Shown piece by piece: positions 26,475 through 36,253 of a DNA stretch of 64,000 bases. Within the stretch, counting starts at the first letter, position 1. Each line of letters starts with the position of its first letter. The stretch covers positions 62,001-126,000 of the forward strand of contig NZ_CAJZAI010000003.1 of the NCBI RefSeq assembly GCF_914271435.1. The letters run 5' to 3'. Below the pieces are notes generated by a model. The model saw only the letters and a program-made list of their open reading frames with translations, had not been told where the DNA came from and did not search any database. The position numbers and the translations under genes are program-made. Origin of the DNA: Cupriavidus laharis. Lineage in GTDB: Bacteria; Pseudomonadota; Gammaproteobacteria; Burkholderiales; Burkholderiaceae.

Positions 26475-27410
26475 TCAGGTCACCTCGGCGCGGTGGGCCA
26501 CGGTCAGCAGCAGGACCACCACGGCCACCAGCAGCGGGAACAGGAACAGCGAGATGGCAGCGCCCTCGGCCAGGTCGCCGCCCTGGATGCCGGTGAAGAA
26601 GGCCAGGCTTGCCAGCACCTGGGTGGTGTCATAGGGGCCGCCCCGCGTGAGCACATAGATGATGATCATGTCGGTCAGCGTGAAGACGATGCCGAACAGC
26701 AGCGCCACCAGCATCACGGGCATCAGCAGCGGCACGTCGATGCGGAACAGGCGCCGCCAGAAGCCGGCGCCATCCATGGCGGCGGCGTCGTGCAGGTCTT
26801 GCGGGATGCCTTGCAATCCGGCCAGGATGATCACCGTGGCTAGCGGCAGCAGGCGCCAGACGTCGACCACGATGACCGATGCCATGGCCAGCCCGGGCTG
26901 CCCCAGCCATACCGGCCAGACGCCGGGGCCGAACACGCCGAGCGCCCGCATGGTCCAGTTGATGATGCTGTAGACCGGGTCGAAGATCCACAGCCAGCCG
27001 ATCGAGCCCAGCGAGATCGGCGCCACCCAGGGCAGCAGGATCAGCAGGCGCACCAGCCATTTACCGGGAAAGTCATGCACCAGCGCCAGCGCCAGGATCT
27101 TGGCCAGCACCACCACCAGCACTTGCGACACCAGCGTGAAGACCAGCGCGTTGCGCAGCGAGCGCCAGAACGTCGTGCTGTGCACGATGCGTCGGAAATT
27201 CTCCAGCCCCACGAATTGCAGGGTCTGACTGCCGACGGTGGCGTCGGACAGGCTGTACCAGATCGACAGCAGGAACGGGAAACCCAGCAGCAGCGCAATG
27301 TACAGCAGCGCAGGCGCCAGCATCAGCGCACCGAGCCAGCGCTCCTCGCGCGCAGCGCGGACGGTGCTGCCGCGGCCGTGGGCGAGAGTGGCGGACAGTG
27401 GCGTATTCAT
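26475..27410 (-). CDS. Carbohydrate-type ABC transporter permease (MalF/UgpA-like)
   Basis: A 311-residue permease with six hydrophobic helices and the EAA-type loop DLHDAAAMDGAGFWRRLFRI. Its 5' ATG overlaps the stop of the upstream ATPase by 4 bases (ATGA), which sets the start at 27410; the open frame runs further back but only over the ATPase gene. The next permease begins 1 base downstream. Confidence 0.9.
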   Translation of the reverse strand: MNTPLSATLAHGRGSTVRAAREERWLGALMLAPALLYIALLLGFPFLLSIWYSLSDATVGSQTLQFVGLENFRRIVHSTTFWRSLRNALVFTLVSQVLVVVLAKILALALVHDFPGKWLVRLLILLPWVAPISLGSIGWLWIFDPVYSIINWTMRALGVFGPGVWPVWLGQPGLAMASVIVVDVWRLLPLATVIILAGLQGIPQDLHDAAAMDGAGFWRRLFRIDVPLLMPVMLVALLFGIVFTLTDMIIIYVLTRGGPYDTTQVLASLAFFTGIQGGDLAEGAAISLFLFPLLVAVVVLLLTVAHRAEVT

Positions 27411-28438
27411 GGCGAGGCGGTATCCAGGCTCGCGCCGGATCCGGCATCGAAATGGCGCAGGTCCGCGCGCCGCACCGCGAACGGGTGGCGCGTCCCCGCC
27501 TGCAGCGCCACGCTGACCGTGCAGGGGATCCGCGAGATGACTTTCACCGGTGGGTTTGGCGGCTCCAGCAGCCCGTACACCAGGCGGTCGGAGCCCAGGT
27601 TCTCGATGCGGACGATGTCCAGCGGGTAGTCCTGCAGCGGCTCGTCCGCTGCAAAGGCCTCGCGCGGCAGGAAATGCTCGGGCCGGAAGCCCGTTTCGAC
27701 CTTGCCCGCGGCGACCAGGTTCATCGGCGGCGAGCCGATGAAGGTGGCGACGAAGCGGTCGGCCGGCCGTTCGTAGACCTCGGCCGGCGTGCCGAGCTGA
27801 TGCATGTGCCCGCGGTCGAGCACCGCGATGCGGTCGCCCAGCGCCAGGGCCTCGATCTGGTCGTGGGTCACGTAGATGGTGGTGGTGGCCAGGCGGCGCT
27901 GGATCTGCTGCAGCTCCTCGCGCGCCGAGGTGCGCAGCTTGGCGTCGAGGTTGGAGAGCGGCTCGTCCAGCAGGAAGGCCACCGGGTCGCGCACCACGGC
28001 CCGGGCCAGCGCCACGCGCTGCCGCTCGCCGCCGGACAGCTGGCGCGGCTTGCGCGCCAGCAGGTGGTCGATGCCGAACAGCGCGGCTGCCCACCGGACC
28101 TTTTCGTCCACGAGCCCGTGCGGCATACGCCGGGCCTCGAGCGGAAAGGCGATGTTGGCGGCCACCGTGAGGTGCGGGTAGAGCGCGTAGCTCTGGAACA
28201 CCATGGCCATGTTGTGCAGCCGCGGCGGCAGGCCGGTGACGATGCCGCCGTTCACCAGCACGTCGCCGGAGGTGGGCGTCTCCAGCCCGGCAATCATGCG
28301 CAGCAGCGTGGTCTTGCCGGAGCCGGACGGGCCCAGCAGCACCAGGAACTCGCCCTCGCGCACGGCCAGGTCGATGCCGTCGACGGCGTTGGCGCCGTCA
28401 AAGCGCTTGGTGAGGGCGCGCGTTTCGACCGTGGCCAT
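27407..28438 (-). CDS. ABC transporter ATP-binding protein (MalK/UgpC type)
   Basis: A 343-residue ATPase with Walker A GPSGSGKTTLL near residue 37, Q-loop VFQSYALYPHL, signature LSGGERQRVALARA, Walker B VAFLLDEPLSNLD and switch TIYVTHDQIEAL. The C-terminal 110 residues carry a TOBE/OB-type domain (GFRPEHF) as in MalK and UgpC. It powers the two downstream permeases and ends in a 4-base overlap with the first. Confidence 0.92.
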   Translation of the reverse strand: MATVETRALTKRFDGANAVDGIDLAVREGEFLVLLGPSGSGKTTLLRMIAGLETPTSGDVLVNGGIVTGLPPRLHNMAMVFQSYALYPHLTVAANIAFPLEARRMPHGLVDEKVRWAAALFGIDHLLARKPRQLSGGERQRVALARAVVRDPVAFLLDEPLSNLDAKLRTSAREELQQIQRRLATTTIYVTHDQIEALALGDRIAVLDRGHMHQLGTPAEVYERPADRFVATFIGSPPMNLVAAGKVETGFRPEHFLPREAFAADEPLQDYPLDIVRIENLGSDRLVYGLLEPPNPPVKVISRIPCTVSVALQAGTRHPFAVRRADLRHFDAGSGASLDTASP

Positions 28439-28468
28439 GGTGCGTTGGTGCAGAGGCAGTGCCGGCGT

Positions 28469-29872
28469 TCATACCAGCCCCTTGGCCCGCCATTTGGCAA
28501 AGATCCGCTTGCAGGCGGCTTCGGCATCGCGGATGGCATCCTCCGGCTTGGCGTCGCCGGTCGCGGCCCGGGCGAACATGGTGTTGAGCACCCAGGTGTT
28601 GAAGATCTCGTCGATGGCCGCGTTCGCGTGGCCCGGATAGCCGACATTGGTGGCCTGCACCATCAGGTTGCCCAGTACGCGGTACTTGTCGCGTGGCTTT
28701 GCCTTGGCGTCGTCGTCGATCAGCTTCTTCAGGTCCGGCACGGTGCTGGTGAAGCATGGAAAGTTGTAGAACTCGCTGGCCACGAAGCCTTTGTGGAAGT
28801 TGTCGATGTAGTCCACCAGGAACTGCTTGGCGCCCTCGATGTTCTCGGCGAATTTCCAGATCACGTAGCAGTCCATCACGTGTTCCAGGCAAATGCGCTG
28901 TGACGGTCCGCGCAGGGCCTGGGTCAGCCATATGCCGGGCGTGATGGGCAGTTTCTTGTTTTCGCCCTCGCGCGTGATGGAAATGGCATTCAGGCACAGG
29001 GAGATCTTGCCCGCCAGCATGGCCCGGTTGTTCGAGGAGGCGTCCCAGGCCAGCACCTCCGGCGTCATGGCATCGTGATACAGCGCGCGCACGAACTTGA
29101 CCGCTTCGAGCGTATTGGGCGAATTCAGCACCACGTTGCCGCGCTCGTCCTGCACCGAGCCGCCATAGGCATAGAGAATGGTGCGCATGGCCATGGCGGT
29201 GTCCAGCTCGGCCGACAGGCCGATGCCAACCGGGATGCCCTTGGACTGCTTGATACGGCGCCCGGCCGCCAGCACGTCGTCCCAGCTGTCCGGCGCCTTC
29301 ATGCCGGCCTCATCCCAAAGGTCCTTGCGGTAGTTGACCGGATCCGGCACGAAACTGTCGGAGAAGGCGAAGTACTTGCGTGTCTTGGGGTTGAGCGTGC
29401 TGCGGACCGCCAGTTCCACCGGCTTGCCATGCTTGCGCTGGCATTCCTCATAGATTTCGCGGTGGTCGATCACCTGCTCCTCGTACACCGGCGGCGGGGA
29501 CAGGAACATGAAGAGGTCGTGCCCTTTCTGCGCCGAGACCTCGGCCGCGGCGCGCGTGGCCAGCGCCGGAATACCGACATGGTCGACGATGACGTCGGTG
29601 TCGTGGCGCTGTCCCCATTCCTTGACATAGGTGCCGTCGAACCACGTGTCGTAGCCCGGCACGAAATGGTTCCACTGAAGGATCTTCAGTGTCCGCTTGG
29701 CGGCGGCATGCACGGGACGGGGCCGCGCCAGCGTGCCGAGCTCGGCGGCCAGGGCCGCCGCCGCGGCAGCGCGCAGCACACGGCGGCGTGCCAGGCTGGT
29801 GAGGGTGCTGGTGGACGCGGGCCGGCGCAGGTATTGGGCCCTGGCAAGGCGTGCCTCGTTCTTCATGGTCAT
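28469..29872 (-). CDS. Extracellular solute-binding protein, family 1 (sugar-type)
   Basis: A 467-residue binding protein and first gene of the importer operon. The N-terminus has a twin-arginine-like signal (LARRRVLRAAAAAALAAE) and cleavage is expected near VHAAA. The mature protein shows the family-1 fold pattern (ILQWNHFVPGYDTWF, YGGSVQDERGNVVLNSP). The start at 29872 has GGAGG upstream and gives a normal signal; a longer frame adds an unlikely 23-residue leader. Substrate unknown: sugars, polyols and glycerophosphodiesters are all possible. The gap 29873-30082 shows nothing recognisable. Confidence 0.87.
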   Translation of the reverse strand: MTMKNEARLARAQYLRRPASTSTLTSLARRRVLRAAAAAALAAELGTLARPRPVHAAAKRTLKILQWNHFVPGYDTWFDGTYVKEWGQRHDTDVIVDHVGIPALATRAAAEVSAQKGHDLFMFLSPPPVYEEQVIDHREIYEECQRKHGKPVELAVRSTLNPKTRKYFAFSDSFVPDPVNYRKDLWDEAGMKAPDSWDDVLAAGRRIKQSKGIPVGIGLSAELDTAMAMRTILYAYGGSVQDERGNVVLNSPNTLEAVKFVRALYHDAMTPEVLAWDASSNNRAMLAGKISLCLNAISITREGENKKLPITPGIWLTQALRGPSQRICLEHVMDCYVIWKFAENIEGAKQFLVDYIDNFHKGFVASEFYNFPCFTSTVPDLKKLIDDDAKAKPRDKYRVLGNLMVQATNVGYPGHANAAIDEIFNTWVLNTMFARAATGDAKPEDAIRDAEAACKRIFAKWRAKGLV

Positions 29873-30082
29873 GGCTGCCTCCGTGGTATGGGAAGCAGGG
29901 CACGTGCGCCCGGTCCGTCCGGCTGCACCCGGAGGGCGCACATGCCTGCCTCACTCAATGAGGATGGAAACTGGCGTGGCCAGCGCAATCCGGCGTGCCG
30001 GGCATCGGTGCATGGGAAGCAAGGCCACATGCCGCCGGATACTGCGGCGCATCAAACGGTGCTGGCGCCGCCGCCGGTACCG

Positions 30083-30520
30083 TCAGCGGTACACCAGCAC
30101 AGGGATGCGGCTGTGCGTGAGTACCTTCTGCGTCTCGCTGCCGATCAGTACCCCTTGCAGGCCGCGCCGCCCGTGCGACGCCATCACGATCAGGTCGCAT
30201 CCCTTGTTCTGGGCGGTGTTGATGATGGCCTCGTAGGGATGGTCGTGGATGACCGACACGGTGTCGCAAGCGACGTTGGCCGCGGTGGCCTCGCTGGCCA
30301 TCGTGTCCAGGTAGTCCTCGACGGCCTTGGCGGCTTCATGCGTGTACTGTTCGCGTGTGCCGGCCAGCATCTCGACCTGGTAGGTGTAGGTGTGGAAATC
30401 GGGAATCACCCGGAGCGCCGTGACACGGGCCCCGGCGTCGCGGGCGAAGGCGATTCCCTGGCGGAACGCGGATTCGGAAAGGGGCGAACCGTCAACAGGG
30501 AGCAGCAGGTGCTGGAACAT
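30083..30520 (-). CDS. Universal stress protein (UspA family)
   Basis: A 145-residue single-domain Usp protein: LLPVDGSPLSESAF at the N-terminus and SHGRRGLQGVLIGSETQKVL near the C-terminus, the glycine-rich ATP-binding loop of the ATP-binding Usp class. Such proteins accumulate under stress, starvation or low oxygen. It stands between the importer operon and the MFS gene on the same strand, without evidence of functional linkage. Confidence 0.9.
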   Translation of the reverse strand: MFQHLLLPVDGSPLSESAFRQGIAFARDAGARVTALRVIPDFHTYTYQVEMLAGTREQYTHEAAKAVEDYLDTMASEATAANVACDTVSVIHDHPYEAIINTAQNKGCDLIVMASHGRRGLQGVLIGSETQKVLTHSRIPVLVYR

Positions 30521-30623
30521 AGCGGCCTCCAGTCAAGCAAGGCGGCACTCCCCCCGGTCTGGTGCCCGGCACCGGCGTGACCGCAACCGGCGCCATCGAT
30601 TCAGTATAGGGCACAGACCAGCG

Positions 30624-32015
30624 TCAGGCGTCAGGTTCGGCGGTTGTGTGCGCGCGCGGGGCGGGGCCGGCATCGCGCAAGCGGCTCAGGCTGATGACAG
30701 CACCGAGCGCCGCCATGCCCACCGCCACATACAGCGCCATCCGCGCCGCGCCGGTCTCGTCCAGGCCGAACAGCAGCGCCACCACGGCGGTGCCGGTGGT
30801 CTGGCCCAGCAGCCGGGTGGTGGCCTGCGCCCCGCTGGCACCGCCGCTGCGCTCGGGTGGCGTGGCGCCGATCATGGCGCGGTTGTTGGGCGACTGGAAC
30901 AGGCCGAAGCCCAGCCCGCACATGGCCATGCGCCAGGCGATGTCCAGGCTGCCGGCACCGGGCCCCAGCAGCGCCAGGCCCAGCAGGCCCGCCGCCAGCA
31001 GCGCCAGCCCGACGCCAGCCAGGATGCTGGCGGGGTAGCGGTCCGACAGCCGGCCGGACAGCGCCGCCATGAGCGCCACCGTCAGCGGCCAGGGCGTGAT
31101 CAGCAGCCCGATTTCGTGCAGGGACCGGCCCAGCTGGTATTCGAGATAGAACGGCAGCGCCACGAAAGACAGCATCTGCGTCATGAACGAGCAGAACGAC
31201 GTGCCGACTGCCAGCGTGAAGGCACGGCTGGCGAAGAGGTCCACCGGCACGAGCGGCGCCGGGCGGCCGCGCTGGCGCCGCACCAGCAGCCAGCCCAGCA
31301 CGATTGTGGCGCCCACCGCGGCGGCGCCGGCGCTGCGCAGCCCCGCGTGGCCGAGGCCGTCAACCCCCAGGATGAACAGCCCGAATACCACGGCCGACAG
31401 CATCGCGCTCGGGTAGTCGAACTCATGCGGCTGCGGCGCCGTGGCTGGCAGCGCGCGGCGGCTCAGCGCCAGGGCGAAGATGGCCACCGGCACGTTGACG
31501 GCAAACAGCCATTGCCAGCTGGCCAGCGACAGGATCAGCGCCCCCAGCGACGGACCCACCGCAGTGGTCACGCCGACCACCAGCGCGTTCAGCCCGATGC
31601 CGCGGCCCAGGCGCGTAGGCGGATAGATGTAGCGCACCAGCGCCGTGTTCACGCTCATGATGCCGGCCCCGCCCAGGCCTTGCAGCACGCGCGCCGCCAC
31701 CAGCATGGGCAGGTTGACCGCCAGCGCGCACAGCAGCGATCCCACCAGGAAGGTAGCCAGGCCCGCGCGGTACACGCGCTTGTAGCCTAAGATGTCGCCC
31801 AGCGACGACAGTGGCAGCAGGCATACCGTGACGGTCAGCTGGTAGGCGTTTACCACCCAGATGGTGCTCGACGGCTCGGACTGGAGCTGGCGTGAGATCG
31901 ATGGCAGCGCGATATTCGCGATGGAGCCGTCCAGGACGGCCATGATCAGGCCGCAGAAGACGGTGACGATGGCCCAGGTTCGCTGCGGCTGGGGAAGGCC
32001 TTGATGTGACTGCAT
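30624..32015 (-). CDS. MFS transporter, DHA2 (EmrB/QacA-like) drug exporter
   Basis: A 463-residue transporter with about 14 hydrophobic helices. LDGSIANIALPSI in helix 1 and RVLQGLGGAGIMSVNTAL (motif C-like) are typical of the 14-helix DHA2 drug:H+ antiporters. The C-terminus is hydrophilic and short. No EmrA-type adaptor is adjacent. Substrate unknown. Confidence 0.88.
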   Translation of the reverse strand: MQSHQGLPQPQRTWAIVTVFCGLIMAVLDGSIANIALPSISRQLQSEPSSTIWVVNAYQLTVTVCLLPLSSLGDILGYKRVYRAGLATFLVGSLLCALAVNLPMLVAARVLQGLGGAGIMSVNTALVRYIYPPTRLGRGIGLNALVVGVTTAVGPSLGALILSLASWQWLFAVNVPVAIFALALSRRALPATAPQPHEFDYPSAMLSAVVFGLFILGVDGLGHAGLRSAGAAAVGATIVLGWLLVRRQRGRPAPLVPVDLFASRAFTLAVGTSFCSFMTQMLSFVALPFYLEYQLGRSLHEIGLLITPWPLTVALMAALSGRLSDRYPASILAGVGLALLAAGLLGLALLGPGAGSLDIAWRMAMCGLGFGLFQSPNNRAMIGATPPERSGGASGAQATTRLLGQTTGTAVVALLFGLDETGAARMALYVAVGMAALGAVISLSRLRDAGPAPRAHTTAEPDA

Positions 32016-32145
32016 GCGGGAAACAAGGGCGGCAGAGGCCGCAAGGGCGCGCCCGAGGGACCGGGCGCGGCGCCGTCATTATCGGCGCGTGGGGCGTTGC
32101 CCGCAAATGCGCGGAATGTGGTAGGCGTTTGCCGGGCGGAGGGGA

Positions 32146-35100
32146 TCAGGGCCAGCCCGGCGCTGTCGCCGCCAGATCCTCGCCGGCATAGCGCAGCGCG
32201 AGCGCCTGCAGCGCTTCGCCGGACGTGGCAATGGCCGGACTCCAGAGGCTCTCGCCGAGGCAAAGCTGTTCGACTTCGCGGCAGTGCGCGTGCAGGTCCT
32301 CTTGCCTGACGATCCTGAAGCCGCTCGCGGCGCGATGTGCCCAGGCTTGCAGCGCGCCCACATCCTTCGCGGAGAGGATGCCCGCGAGTGCAGGCAGGTC
32401 GGTCTGCAGTTGTTCGCGCAGCAGTCGCGCATAGCGTCCCTGATTGGCGGACGCGGTCGACGCTTCGTGCGAGTCTGACGGCGGCATGGCCGGCTCATCG
32501 GCGTCGTGCGTCTGCGGCCCGCGCAGTGCCTGCAGGGCCTGGCCCAGCTCGTGCAAGGACGCCGGCTTGGTGATGTAGCCGCTGAAGCCGCGCTGCTGCC
32601 AGTCTTCGGACTGCTCCTGCTGGGCAAGTGCGCTGAAGGCGAGCACGGGCAGATTGGGGTGCAACGCTCGCAGCGCATCCAGCAACGCATAGCCGTTCAT
32701 CACGGGCATATGGATGTCGGTCAGGACGGCATCCACATGGGTGGACTCCGCGACCGCCAGCGCTTGCTTGCCATTGTCGGCGATGACGGGCTGGCAGCCC
32801 AGGGTGCGCAGTTGCTCGCTGACGAGCGTCTGGTTCAGCGGGTTGTCTTCGGCGACGAGGACCGTCAGCCCACGGGCGTCGGGCAACGGCGCCAACCCGG
32901 CAGGCCGGTCCGCGACGCCGGTTGCGGACGGCAGTGCGGGCCGCTCCGGGAGGCCCTCGGCGGCGGATGCCACGCAGGCCAGCATGGCGTCGTGGTTGAA
33001 GCTGGTCACCTCCAGGACGCCGGGCGTGCGCCGACGCGGCCGGTGGGGGCCATCGGGCGTGATCCAGACTACCGGGGCCGAACTCAGGTCATGCAGCACT
33101 TCCAGCGAATCGGGATGGTAGTCCTCGGTGGCAACGATCACCTGCGGATGGTGGCCTTCGAGGTGCTCCCGCGCCGCCGCCAGCGAAGCCAGCACGTGGG
33201 TTCGCCAGCCCGCAGCGGCCAGCCAGGCCTCCAGGCATTCGCCGGTCCCGCCATCGTGGCACAGCACCATCACGCTGCCATGCCGGGCGCGCTGGGTATC
33301 GGACCCGGCATGGCCTGCGGCGGGCGGCAACGGCACGGTGATGGTGAAGGCGCTGCCTACGTCCTGCACGCTCTGCACGCCAATGCTGCCGCCCATCAGC
33401 TCGCACAGCCGCGTGCAGATCGACAACCCCAGGCCGGTGCCGCCATGGCGGCTGGTGCCCACGGCATCGCCCTGCACGAATGGCTGGAAGATGCGCTCGA
33501 TCAGCGCGGGCGGCATGCCGATGCCGGAATCGCTGACGCGGCAAGTGAGCATATGGAGGCCATGCGCGTCGGGGCCGTAGCTGCCGCTGAGCGTGATGCG
33601 CCCGCTCGTGGTGAACTTGAATGCGTTGTTCAGCAGGTTGTTGACGACCTGCATCAGGCGCATGCGGTCTCCGCACACTTCCCGGTCCAGCCCGGGCGCC
33701 AGTTGCAGGCGAAGGCGGATGCCGCGTTCTGCCGCCATGGGCGCGTAGGTCAGCGCCAGGCCTTCGAGCGCCTCGGCCAGGCGGAACGGCTTGCTGGCCA
33801 GTTGCAGCTTGCCGGCATCGATCTTCGAGAAGTCGAGGATGTCGTTGACGATGCGCCGCAGCCCTTCGGCGGCGGTGCCCAGTGCCTGCAGGCGCTGGGT
33901 GTGGCTATCGAGTCCGGGGCTGCGCGCGAGCAGTTCGAGATTGCCGATCAGTGCATTGAGTGGCGTGCGGATCTCGTGGCTCATTGCCGCGAAGAAGCTC
34001 GAGCGTGCGCGCATCATGGCCTCGGTGGCCTGCTGTGCCGAGCGCAGCTGCTGCTCCAGCGCCTGCTGGGTGGTGACGTCCTGCACGGCACAGAACAGGA
34101 CCTTGTCGTCGTGGTAGCGCGCCGGGGCATAGGTGACCTGAAGATAGCGCTGCGCGCCCGCGCCGTCGTCCGGAGCGGGCGGAGCCGGGACAGTGAAGCG
34201 GGTGATCGGCGCAAGCTGCCCGGCTTCCGTACCGAGTGGCGGCCGCTCGAAGGCTTCGGTGACCTGTGTGGGCAAGGTCCCAGCCTCATCGAGCCGCAGC
34301 AGCGCCTGGGCAAGCTGGTTTGAAGTCAGCACGAGGTAGTCGCGCTGGCGGACGATACACAGGCCGACAGGCGTGGCGCTGACGAGGATCTGGTTCAGGA
34401 TCTCGTTCTCCAGTGCGCGCGCTGCCTCCGAGTGGGTCCGGCGCAGCAGCTGGCGATCCCAGTAGCGGGCGCTCAGGACGATGGCGCCGATGAGCAGCAG
34501 CCCCACGCCGAGGATCACGGCCAGTTCGGGGGCGAGAGCCGGCACCAGCAGGCCGTATGGCAGGAAGCAGACCAGCGTGCCGAACCCGGGCTGCAGCGGC
34601 TGCACCATCAACACGCCGCGGCGCGTGAAGTGCGACGTGTAGTGCGACGTGTTGTGCGGCTGGCGGCGCGCCTGCGACAGGATGGCGTCGGCCACCGGGC
34701 CTTCGACCGGCAAGGCTGGGGCGGCAACGTCGATGACCTCATCTGCCGGATTGAGCAGGGCGAGCAGCGCGGCTTCTCCGGGCCGCTCAAGCTGTGCCAG
34801 GAAGTCGCCGACCGGCACGCTCGCTGCAATCAGTACGGTTGGCGTATCCCCCGAATATGCCGCTCCGACACTCAGCATGGCCATCGTGCCGGTCAGCGGG
34901 TCGCGGATCGGGCCGGCCCAGACCTGCTCGTCGCCAGGCGGCACCGCATGGCCGCTGCGGTCGAGCATGGCCTGCGTGATGGTGTCGCGAAGGGTGTCGA
35001 TCAGTGCGGGCCGGATCGGCACAGTAGCTTGTGCGGCGGAGGGCTGCCGCGCAAGGATGGCGGCGCTATCGTTCTCCAGAGAAAGGACATAGACCCAGTG

Positions 35101-35598
35101 GTCCAGGCCGAAGGCCTGCTGCGTGGCCAGCGTGCCCAGCGCAATCTGCTGCAGGCGTGCAAGCTGCACGGGCAGGGAAGTCCCCCAGGCCTGCCGCGTC
35201 GCGGCCGTTGCCATCAGGTAGTAGTCATGCCCGGCGAGTTTGTCGGTAATACGCGCAAGGCCGGTCGCGCGGACGGACTGTACTGTGGCGGCGTCCGGCA
35301 TCTGCGCCGGACCCGCTTCGTGGTAGCGGCGCACGCTCAGGACACTGCGCTTCAGGAAGGCGGCCTCGCTCTCCAGGCGCTGCGAGATGGAGGCGACATA
35401 CCGGGCGACCTGGCCTTGCTGCTGGCTCAGGTGCTTGTCCGTCTCCAGTGCAGCCAGCACAATGCCGGCGAACACCACCAGCGCGATCAGCACGGCAATG
35501 GTCGCCGAGTAAAGGTGCTGCTGTCGGCGGGCATTGTCCGCGAGCGTGTCGAAGGCGCTGGCCAGCGACACGCGGGTACTGTCGAGGATCTGCTGCAT
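32146..35598 (-). CDS. Hybrid sensor histidine kinase (BvgS/EvgS/RcsC-like)
   Basis: A 1150-residue inner-membrane sensor. Helices at about 30-52 and 357-378 enclose a periplasmic domain of about 300 residues; a PAS-like segment (about 395-510) is followed by HisKA with phospho-acceptor H541 (SHEIRTPLNAL), HATPase (NNLLNNAFKF 653-662, GTGLGLS 720-726), a degenerate receiver (about 775-885) without an obvious acceptor aspartate, a good receiver (911-1025; D961 in VLTDIHMPVMNGY) and a C-terminal Hpt-like domain with H1088 in AWAHRAASG, where the usual HxLKGSA is eroded. The response regulator gene begins upstream, so the pair forms one transcript. Signal unknown. Confidence 0.9.
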   Translation of the reverse strand: MQQILDSTRVSLASAFDTLADNARRQQHLYSATIAVLIALVVFAGIVLAALETDKHLSQQQGQVARYVASISQRLESEAAFLKRSVLSVRRYHEAGPAQMPDAATVQSVRATGLARITDKLAGHDYYLMATAATRQAWGTSLPVQLARLQQIALGTLATQQAFGLDHWVYVLSLENDSAAILARQPSAAQATVPIRPALIDTLRDTITQAMLDRSGHAVPPGDEQVWAGPIRDPLTGTMAMLSVGAAYSGDTPTVLIAASVPVGDFLAQLERPGEAALLALLNPADEVIDVAAPALPVEGPVADAILSQARRQPHNTSHYTSHFTRRGVLMVQPLQPGFGTLVCFLPYGLLVPALAPELAVILGVGLLLIGAIVLSARYWDRQLLRRTHSEAARALENEILNQILVSATPVGLCIVRQRDYLVLTSNQLAQALLRLDEAGTLPTQVTEAFERPPLGTEAGQLAPITRFTVPAPPAPDDGAGAQRYLQVTYAPARYHDDKVLFCAVQDVTTQQALEQQLRSAQQATEAMMRARSSFFAAMSHEIRTPLNALIGNLELLARSPGLDSHTQRLQALGTAAEGLRRIVNDILDFSKIDAGKLQLASKPFRLAEALEGLALTYAPMAAERGIRLRLQLAPGLDREVCGDRMRLMQVVNNLLNNAFKFTTSGRITLSGSYGPDAHGLHMLTCRVSDSGIGMPPALIERIFQPFVQGDAVGTSRHGGTGLGLSICTRLCELMGGSIGVQSVQDVGSAFTITVPLPPAAGHAGSDTQRARHGSVMVLCHDGGTGECLEAWLAAAGWRTHVLASLAAAREHLEGHHPQVIVATEDYHPDSLEVLHDLSSAPVVWITPDGPHRPRRRTPGVLEVTSFNHDAMLACVASAAEGLPERPALPSATGVADRPAGLAPLPDARGLTVLVAEDNPLNQTLVSEQLRTLGCQPVIADNGKQALAVAESTHVDAVLTDIHMPVMNGYALLDALRALHPNLPVLAFSALAQQEQSEDWQQRGFSGYITKPASLHELGQALQALRGPQTHDADEPAMPPSDSHEASTASANQGRYARLLREQLQTDLPALAGILSAKDVGALQAWAHRAASGFRIVRQEDLHAHCREVEQLCLGESLWSPAIATSGEALQALALRYAGEDLAATAPGWP

Positions 35599-35605
35599 GG
35601 GGGGC

Positions 35606-36253
35606 TCAGATCAGTCCGTTCTCGTAGGCGTAGCGGATCAGGTCCGTGTTGGTGTGCACGCCGAGCTTGCGCATGGCAACGGTCTTCTGGCTCGATATGG
35701 TGCTGACCGACCGCCCGAGCTTGGCGGCGATTTCGTTGAGCTGCATGCCTTGCGCATAGAGCCTGACGACTTCCATTTCGCGCAGCGTGAGGTCGGTCGC
35801 GGGGGCATCCGACATCGCCGCGTTGTCGAGGATCGCGCGTATGGAAGGCGAGTAGTAGCAACTGTCGCTGGCCATGACATGGAGGCAGGCGCGCAAGGAT
35901 TCTTCGAGCTCGTCTTCCTTGCTGACGAAGGCGCGCGCGCCCAGCTTGACGGCGCGCCGGATGATGGCCGCGTTCGACTGCGCGCTGACCACGACGATGC
36001 GCGTGCCGTGATGGCGCCGCGCCAGCCGGTTGAGCAGGTTGAAGCCGTCCAGCGTGGCATCGCCGTGGCCCATGCAGAAGTCGGTGATCGCGATGTCGGC
36101 GGGTTGCCGGTCGAGCGCATGGACCAGCTCGGAGCCGCCGGTGCATTCGCAGGCGATGCGGAAACGAGCGGATCGCTGCAGGCAATCGCGCAGCGCGGTC
36201 AAGACCAGCGGGTGGTCATCGGCAACGGCCACGCGTATGAGCTGTCCATTCAT
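35606..36253 (-). CDS. LuxR/NarL-family response regulator
   Basis: A 215-residue regulator with a receiver domain (acidic pair in VADDHPL, acceptor D58 in AITDFC, lysine in VSKEDE) and a C-terminal LuxR-type helix-turn-helix (LTLREMEVVRLYAQGMQLNEIA, then GRSVSTISSQKTVAMRKLG). It resembles BvgA/RcsB/EvgA and is the evident partner of the hybrid kinase that begins 7 bases after it. Regulator first, kinase second is the BvgAS order. Target genes are unknown. Confidence 0.92.
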   Translation of the reverse strand: MNGQLIRVAVADDHPLVLTALRDCLQRSARFRIACECTGGSELVHALDRQPADIAITDFCMGHGDATLDGFNLLNRLARRHHGTRIVVVSAQSNAAIIRRAVKLGARAFVSKEDELEESLRACLHVMASDSCYYSPSIRAILDNAAMSDAPATDLTLREMEVVRLYAQGMQLNEIAAKLGRSVSTISSQKTVAMRKLGVHTNTDLIRYAYENGLI

